DNA of 64,000 nt from Prevotella sp. (GTDB taxonomy: Bacteria > Bacteroidota > Bacteroidia > Bacteroidales > Bacteroidaceae), in NCBI GenBank assembly GCA_021636625.1, contig JAJWLX010000007.1, positions 1 to 64,000 of the forward strand, given 5' to 3'. This document shows, one piece after another, positions 59,813-64,000 of the stretch (within the stretch, counting starts at the first letter, position 1; every line of letters starts with the position of its first letter). The position numbers and the translations under genes were made by a program. A model generated the notes under the pieces. The model did not search any database. It saw only the letters and a program-made list of their open reading frames with translations, and was not told where the DNA came from.

Positions 59813-62800
59813 TTACTGATTGCCCTGTGGCATGCTGCCGCCTCTGCCGCGATAGAGAGTGTAGAGGGCATTGAGCTGCTTCTCGTAACTCTTCTGCAAC
59901 TGAGGGCTTACCATACCTGCCACATCGCAGACACTCTGCATAATCATGATCTGACGGATGCAGTCGTTCTGGCTCTGCAGGAAGCGGTCGTTGGACAATG
60001 AGAGGTAATAGTCGAGATACTGGTGAGCATTCTTCCAGATAGCCTCTACATATTCCTTACCCTTTGCCTTCTGACCGGTGAGCAGCCAGCCGCGAGCCAT
60101 ATCCAGACCACCGCTCATGTAATCGAGGGTGACATTGTATGCTGGAATCTCCACATCAGCCTTCTTCAGGATGTTGATAGCCTTCTGGTTCTTGCCGTCG
60201 GCGATGAGCTGGAGGGCTGTCTGGGCGAGCAGGCGACGGTGGGTATAGCACATACGCATGGTGGTCTCGTCGATATAGAGTCCCTTCTGCTTCAGGTTAC
60301 CGAACTTGAATCGGGTCATGATGTTATGGTAGGTCTTTTCAGCATCGAAGTTCTTGGCACCTGGCTTGTTGGTGGTGAACGGAGTGATACGGTTGACAAG
60401 TCCCTCCTGTACGAAGTTGTCGCCAAGGTTCATGTAGTTCTCCTGTCCCACGGTAAGAGCCACGTAGATAGGACGTGTCCAGTTGCACTGTGAGAGCATT
60501 TCGAGCATCATCAGGTCGCCCTTGTAGAGAGCGCTCTTGCCTGTGAGCGAAATCACCATCTTGTCTGGGATGGTATCAGAAGCCATCATCATGCCGCTCT
60601 TCTTCACAGCCTCCTTGTCGATTGTTACATAGACGGTGTCTGTAGGGATGAAGTGCATGTCTGGGTTTTTGCTGCGTACCCAGTACTTCAGGATGTTCTT
60701 GAGCTCGAAAGGCTCATCACCAAACTGCTTCTTGGCATTCACTGGGTCCTGCTTGTAGAAGTCGAGAATCTGCTGCTTAGCCTCTGGCTGGACAGAAACA
60801 TACTCGTTGGTACCCGAACAGAAGTCGAGACGTGGCCAGGTGATTGGCACGGATGGTGAGTTGTATGCAGGACGCATCATCTGGTCGATATACCAGTCGG
60901 TCTGCAGATAGCTCAGGTTACATACGCGGGCATCTGTACCTACGCCTTCTACCTCCTGGTTGTACCAGAGTGGGAAGGTATCGTTATCACCATTGGTGAA
61001 GATGATAGGGTTGCCCTTCTCCTGGAGCGACATCAGATAGTTCTGACCGAAGTCGCGGCAGGTGTAACGTCCTGAACGGTCGTGGTCATCCCAGGTCTGT
61101 GATGCCATCTGGATAGGTACGAGCAGGGTTACCACAGCCACGATAGCTGTTACGGCAGTACCGCTGAGCTTCATCTTCTGCTTCAGAAGGTCGATGATGG
61201 CGAGAACGCCAAGACCGCACCAGATAGCGTATGCATAGAATGAACCGGCGTAGGCATAGTCACGCTCACGTGGTTGCATAGGAGTCTGGTTCAGATAGAG
61301 CACGATGGCAAGACCTGTCATGAAGAACAGGAAGAATACCACCCAGAACTGCTGGATACCTACAGGGAGAATCTCCTCTGTCTCCACGCCGTTCTTGATG
61401 ACCTTGCGCTTGCGGGTGTACCAAGCCTGCCAGAAGAGACCGATGAGACCGAGAATCAGCGGCATGCAGTAGAACACGTTGTGTCCCTTGTTTGCCTTCA
61501 GGTCGTCTGGCATCTTGCTCTGGTCGCCATAGAGAGCGTCGTCGATGAATGAGAAACCGGTAATCCAGTTACCGTGCTCAGGCTCACCGTTGCCCTGGAT
61601 ATCGTTCTGACGTCCGGCAAAGTTCCACATAAAGTAGCGCCAGTACATGAAGTTGCACTGATAGGAGAGGAAGAAACGGATATTCTCCATCTGTGTAGGA
61701 ACCTTCACCATCATGTTCTCGCCACAACGGTCGTAAGGCACCTGGTTACCCTCTACGCCACCCATCCAGTCTTCGTATGCCTGGGCATGAGCCGAACTGT
61801 GCATACGTGGGAAGAGCATATTCTGTGCATATACATACTTGTTCTTATGACTTACTACGAAGTAAGAGTCCTTCTCATCGGCAGAAGCCTTCTCCTTGCG
61901 CTGATAAACAGGTGCACCTTCCTTCGTCACAGGCTTGCACATGTTGCCGTCAGCCTCGAGAGCCACCTGAGAAGTGTAGGCCTGACCATAGAGCAATGGA
62001 GTATCGCCATACTGGTCGCGGCTCAGATAACTGCCCAGGGTGAAGATATCCTCAGGAGAGTTCTGGTCCATAGGAGGGTTGGCAGATGAACGGATCACGA
62101 TGAGCGCATAGCTTGAGTAACCGATCATCAGCATCAGCATGCAGAGCAATGCCGTGTTCTTGATGCGTGCAGAGATGAGAGGCAGCAGCTGCATCTTCTT
62201 CTTCTCGATGCCTGTAGCATGGTCAACGCCGGTTACTACTTCCTTCTTGCGCTTGTAGTTGAGTACAAACCAGAGGATAGCCAGGATGATGATGCCGGTG
62301 ATGACAGCGCTCCATCCATATCCGAAGAATGGGATGCCGAGCATGCCGAAACCGAGAACGAAGGCGATGTTCTGCTTCTTCTCGTTCTTCTCTGATGCAT
62401 TGTAGGTCTCGTAGATACCCCAGATAACAGAGGCTACGAGGCAGATGATATATACGATTTCACCGGTATTGAATGGGCAGCCGAGTGTGTTGACGAAGAA
62501 CAGCTCAAACCATCCGCCTACGGTGATGATGCCTGGAACCACACCATAAAGTACGGCTACTACCACCAGGAATGAAAGGAAGAGCGCCATGAGCGAACCC
62601 TTCAGGTTGGCATGAGGCACCTTCTTGTAGTAATATACCAGTACGATGGCTGGGATGCAGAGCAGGTTGAGCAGGTGCACACCGATACTCAGACCGGTCA
62701 TATAGGCGATGAGCACGAGCCATCGGTCGCTATGAGGTTCGTCGGCATGGTCTTCCCACTTCAGAATCAGCCAGAATACCACCGCGGTGAAGGCTGAAGA

Positions 62801-63247
62801 GAAGGCGTAAACCTCACCCTCTACAGCAGAGAACCAGAAGGTATCGCTGAAGGTGTAGATGAGTGCGCCCACCATACCGGATGCCTCGATGGCAATCAGC
62901 TTACTGGTAGTCAGTTCTTTCCAGTCGCTGATGACGAGTCGGCGAGCCAGGTGGGTGATGGTCCAGAAGAGGAACATGATACAGACGGCGCTCAGCAGGG
63001 CGCTCATCGTATTCACCATCTTGGCTACCTGGGTGGTGTCGCTGGCGAAATGTGTGAAGAAATTGCCTAAAAGCATGAAGAATGGTGCCCCAGGTGGGTG
63101 ACCGATCTCCTGCTTATAAGCAGTCGTAATAAACTCAGGACAGTCCCAGAAACTGGCTGTCGGTTCAATTGTGGAACAATAAGTGAACGCCGCAATGATG
63201 AATGCGACCCATCCGAAGATATTGTCCACTAATCTGTACTGTTTCAT
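59813..63247 (-). CDS. DUF2723 giant membrane protein (TMEM260/protein O-mannosyltransferase-like)
   Basis: 1144 residues. About a dozen membrane helices lie in the first 700 residues, with 'FWDCPEFITTAYKQEIGHPPGAPFF' near residue 33-57, the DUF2723 signature with the acidic D-x-x-E expected of a GT-C glycosyltransferase. The C-terminal ~400 residues are soluble, TPR-like. Eukaryotic TMEM260 relatives O-mannosylate proteins; the Bacteroidota members are suspected to glycosylate exported proteins or lipids. It is a normal single-gene locus with its own promoter. Confidence 0.83.
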   Translation of the reverse strand: MKQYRLVDNIFGWVAFIIAAFTYCSTIEPTASFWDCPEFITTAYKQEIGHPPGAPFFMLLGNFFTHFASDTTQVAKMVNTMSALLSAVCIMFLFWTITHLARRLVISDWKELTTSKLIAIEASGMVGALIYTFSDTFWFSAVEGEVYAFSSAFTAVVFWLILKWEDHADEPHSDRWLVLIAYMTGLSIGVHLLNLLCIPAIVLVYYYKKVPHANLKGSLMALFLSFLVVVAVLYGVVPGIITVGGWFELFFVNTLGCPFNTGEIVYIICLVASVIWGIYETYNASEKNEKKQNIAFVLGFGMLGIPFFGYGWSAVITGIIILAILWFVLNYKRKKEVVTGVDHATGIEKKKMQLLPLISARIKNTALLCMLMLMIGYSSYALIVIRSSANPPMDQNSPEDIFTLGSYLSRDQYGDTPLLYGQAYTSQVALEADGNMCKPVTKEGAPVYQRKEKASADEKDSYFVVSHKNKYVYAQNMLFPRMHSSAHAQAYEDWMGGVEGNQVPYDRCGENMMVKVPTQMENIRFFLSYQCNFMYWRYFMWNFAGRQNDIQGNGEPEHGNWITGFSFIDDALYGDQSKMPDDLKANKGHNVFYCMPLILGLIGLFWQAWYTRKRKVIKNGVETEEILPVGIQQFWVVFFLFFMTGLAIVLYLNQTPMQPRERDYAYAGSFYAYAIWCGLGVLAIIDLLKQKMKLSGTAVTAIVAVVTLLVPIQMASQTWDDHDRSGRYTCRDFGQNYLMSLQEKGNPIIFTNGDNDTFPLWYNQEVEGVGTDARVCNLSYLQTDWYIDQMMRPAYNSPSVPITWPRLDFCSGTNEYVSVQPEAKQQILDFYKQDPVNAKKQFGDEPFELKNILKYWVRSKNPDMHFIPTDTVYVTIDKEAVKKSGMMMASDTIPDKMVISLTGKSALYKGDLMMLEMLSQCNWTRPIYVALTVGQENYMNLGDNFVQEGLVNRITPFTTNKPGAKNFDAEKTYHNIMTRFKFGNLKQKGLYIDETTMRMCYTHRRLLAQTALQLIADGKNQKAINILKKADVEIPAYNVTLDYMSGGLDMARGWLLTGQKAKGKEYVEAIWKNAHQYLDYYLSLSNDRFLQSQNDCIRQIMIMQSVCDVAGMVSPQLQKSYEKQLNALYTLYRGRGGSMPQGNQ

Positions 63248-63312
63248 TATTGTTTAAACTTTAATGTATTATATTTCTATGTTTCCTATTATATAATGTG
63301 TATAAAACGTTG

Positions 63313-63320
63313 CAAAGATA
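63313..63320 (-). promoter_or_regulatory. -7 promoter element of the DUF2723 gene
   Basis: On the - strand TATCTTTG (TAnnTTTG), 66 bp before the start codon. The -33 TTTG is not clear. Confidence 0.55.
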
Positions 63321-63444
63321 CTAAAAAGTAAAGAGATAGCGTAGGATTGCTTCTCTTTTTTAGGTTATATTAAATTAAAATGAAGGATGTTGTAGAAAAA
63401 TAAGCATTAGGATGGGATATTTATTACGTCGCCACGTATGAAAT

Positions 63445-63484
63445 ATTACGTCCCGACGTAGGAATTCCTGCGTCGGGACGTAAT
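63445..63484. repeat. 40-nt near-perfect palindrome
   Basis: ATTACGTCCCGACG... with its inverse, centre GGAATTCC, one G-T mismatch in 20 bp. A related word ATTACGTCGCCACG precedes at 63423. No T-run on either side, so it is more likely an operator, recombination or REP-like site than a terminator. It lies between the ABC ATPase gene and the DUF2723 promoter. Confidence 0.6.
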
Positions 63485-63517
63485 AAAAAGGGGGTAAAAT
63501 GTAATTGCGGTATGTAT

Positions 63518-64000
63518 TTATACATTCAGAAAATGCTCTTCCAGTTTTTCTCTTGGCATATCTGCCGTATCATGATAATGCAGGTGCTGGTTTACACAGG
63601 CGATATGCTTCACGTTATTGAGCACTTCGGCTACATCGTGACTGACGATGATGATGGCGCACTCCTTGTTGATCTGCTCCAGCATCTCGTACATCTGCTT
63701 TTGGAATCGGCGGTCGATGTAGGTGTTAGGCTCATCGAGAATCACGACATCGGGCTTTGATACGATGGCACGGGCGAGGAGCACTCGCTGAAGCTGACCG
63801 CCGCTGAGGGCAGCGATGTGTCGGTCTTTGAATTCCGTCAGCTGCATGCGCTCCAGGGTATCGAGCACCTGCTGGTGCTGCGCTTGGGTGTATCGTGAAA
63901 AGAGACCTTTGGTCTTGCTGAGTCCGGCAAGTACAACTTCATATACAGAGATAGGAAACTGCTTGTCGAGCTGGTTGTATTGTGGGAGATATCCCATCGA
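63518..64000 (-). CDS. Metal-type ABC transporter ATP-binding protein, C-terminal part
   Basis: 160 residues to the right edge, where the frame continues without a start. Q-loop 'GYLPQYNQLD', signature 'LSGGQLQRVLLARA' (about 64-77 of the visible part), Walker B 'DVVILDEPNTYID' and the switch His in 'IIVSHD' are present. This resembles ZnuC/TroB-type importers of zinc or manganese. The Walker A motif lies outside the window. Confidence 0.82.
   Translation of the reverse strand, partial: SMGYLPQYNQLDKQFPISVYEVVLAGLSKTKGLFSRYTQAQHQQVLDTLERMQLTEFKDRHIAALSGGQLQRVLLARAIVSKPDVVILDEPNTYIDRRFQKQMYEMLEQINKECAIIIVSHDVAEVLNNVKHIACVNQHLHYHDTADMPREKLEEHFLNV

Overview
The window looks like the chromosome of a gut-type Bacteroidota, most likely the Prevotellaceae (Prevotella/Segatella). 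This rests on promoters of the Bacteroidota form (TAnnTTTG at about -7, with TTTG about 20 bp upstream), very weak Shine-Dalgarno sites, a TamB gene paired with a lipoprotein TamA homologue (TamL type), a UpxY-type antiterminator heading a polysaccharide locus, a smalltalk/HU/DUF4248/VapE module, and a giant DUF2723 membrane protein. The genus is inferred, not proven.

Layout. 1-12.6 kb is housekeeping on the + strand: the end of fabG, an RluA-type pseudouridine synthase, tamB-tamL, a sugar nucleotidyltransferase, nrnA, a small lipoprotein and glmM, closed by a strong terminator. 12.7-55.1 kb is one large, mosaic capsule/O-antigen-type locus on the + strand. It starts with a tyrosine recombinase and a 201-bp inverted-repeat segment carrying a textbook promoter. 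In this molecule that promoter points away from the locus (phase OFF). UpxY, a PglF-like dehydratase, PglC-like and PglD-like enzymes and, 33 kb further on, a PglE-like aminotransferase form a complete bacillosamine-type starter-sugar set. Between them lie an acyl-carrier-protein mini-pathway (two ACPs, reductase, KAS III, VOC protein, FkbH), a frameshifted acyltransferase with a G7 tract, Wzx, Wzy, several glycosyltransferases, UDP-galactopyranose mutase and, unusually, a glycyl radical enzyme with its radical-SAM activase.

The locus is interleaved with accessory and defence genes: a Panacea/GNAT-type toxin-antitoxin pair, a RhuM-PLD protein, a PIN-domain pair, a PARIS-like AAA ATPase plus DUF4435 pair, a putAbiC-like protein, a Pycsar cyclase/effector pair and an XRE-ImmA regulator. 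An amidase/smalltalk/HU/DUF4248/VapE module lies on the - strand at 25.3-29.7 kb. Four copies of a ~175-180 bp GC-rich repeat, TIR-bounded MITE-like repeats, duplicated leader segments, IS66 transposase remnants and several gene fragments mark repeated cassette exchange.

56.7-64 kb returns to more ordinary genes: a helicase with a WG-like tail on the + strand, then on the - strand a conserved hypothetical protein, a polysaccharide deacetylase, DUF2723 and the end of a metal-type ABC ATPase.

The most notable items are the OFF-oriented invertible promoter, the glycyl radical enzyme/activase pair inside a polysaccharide locus, the acyl-ACP module coupled to bacillosamine-type genes, the G7 tract, and the clustering of Pycsar and PARIS-like defence inside the same locus. 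All functions are read from motifs by eye; no search was run.
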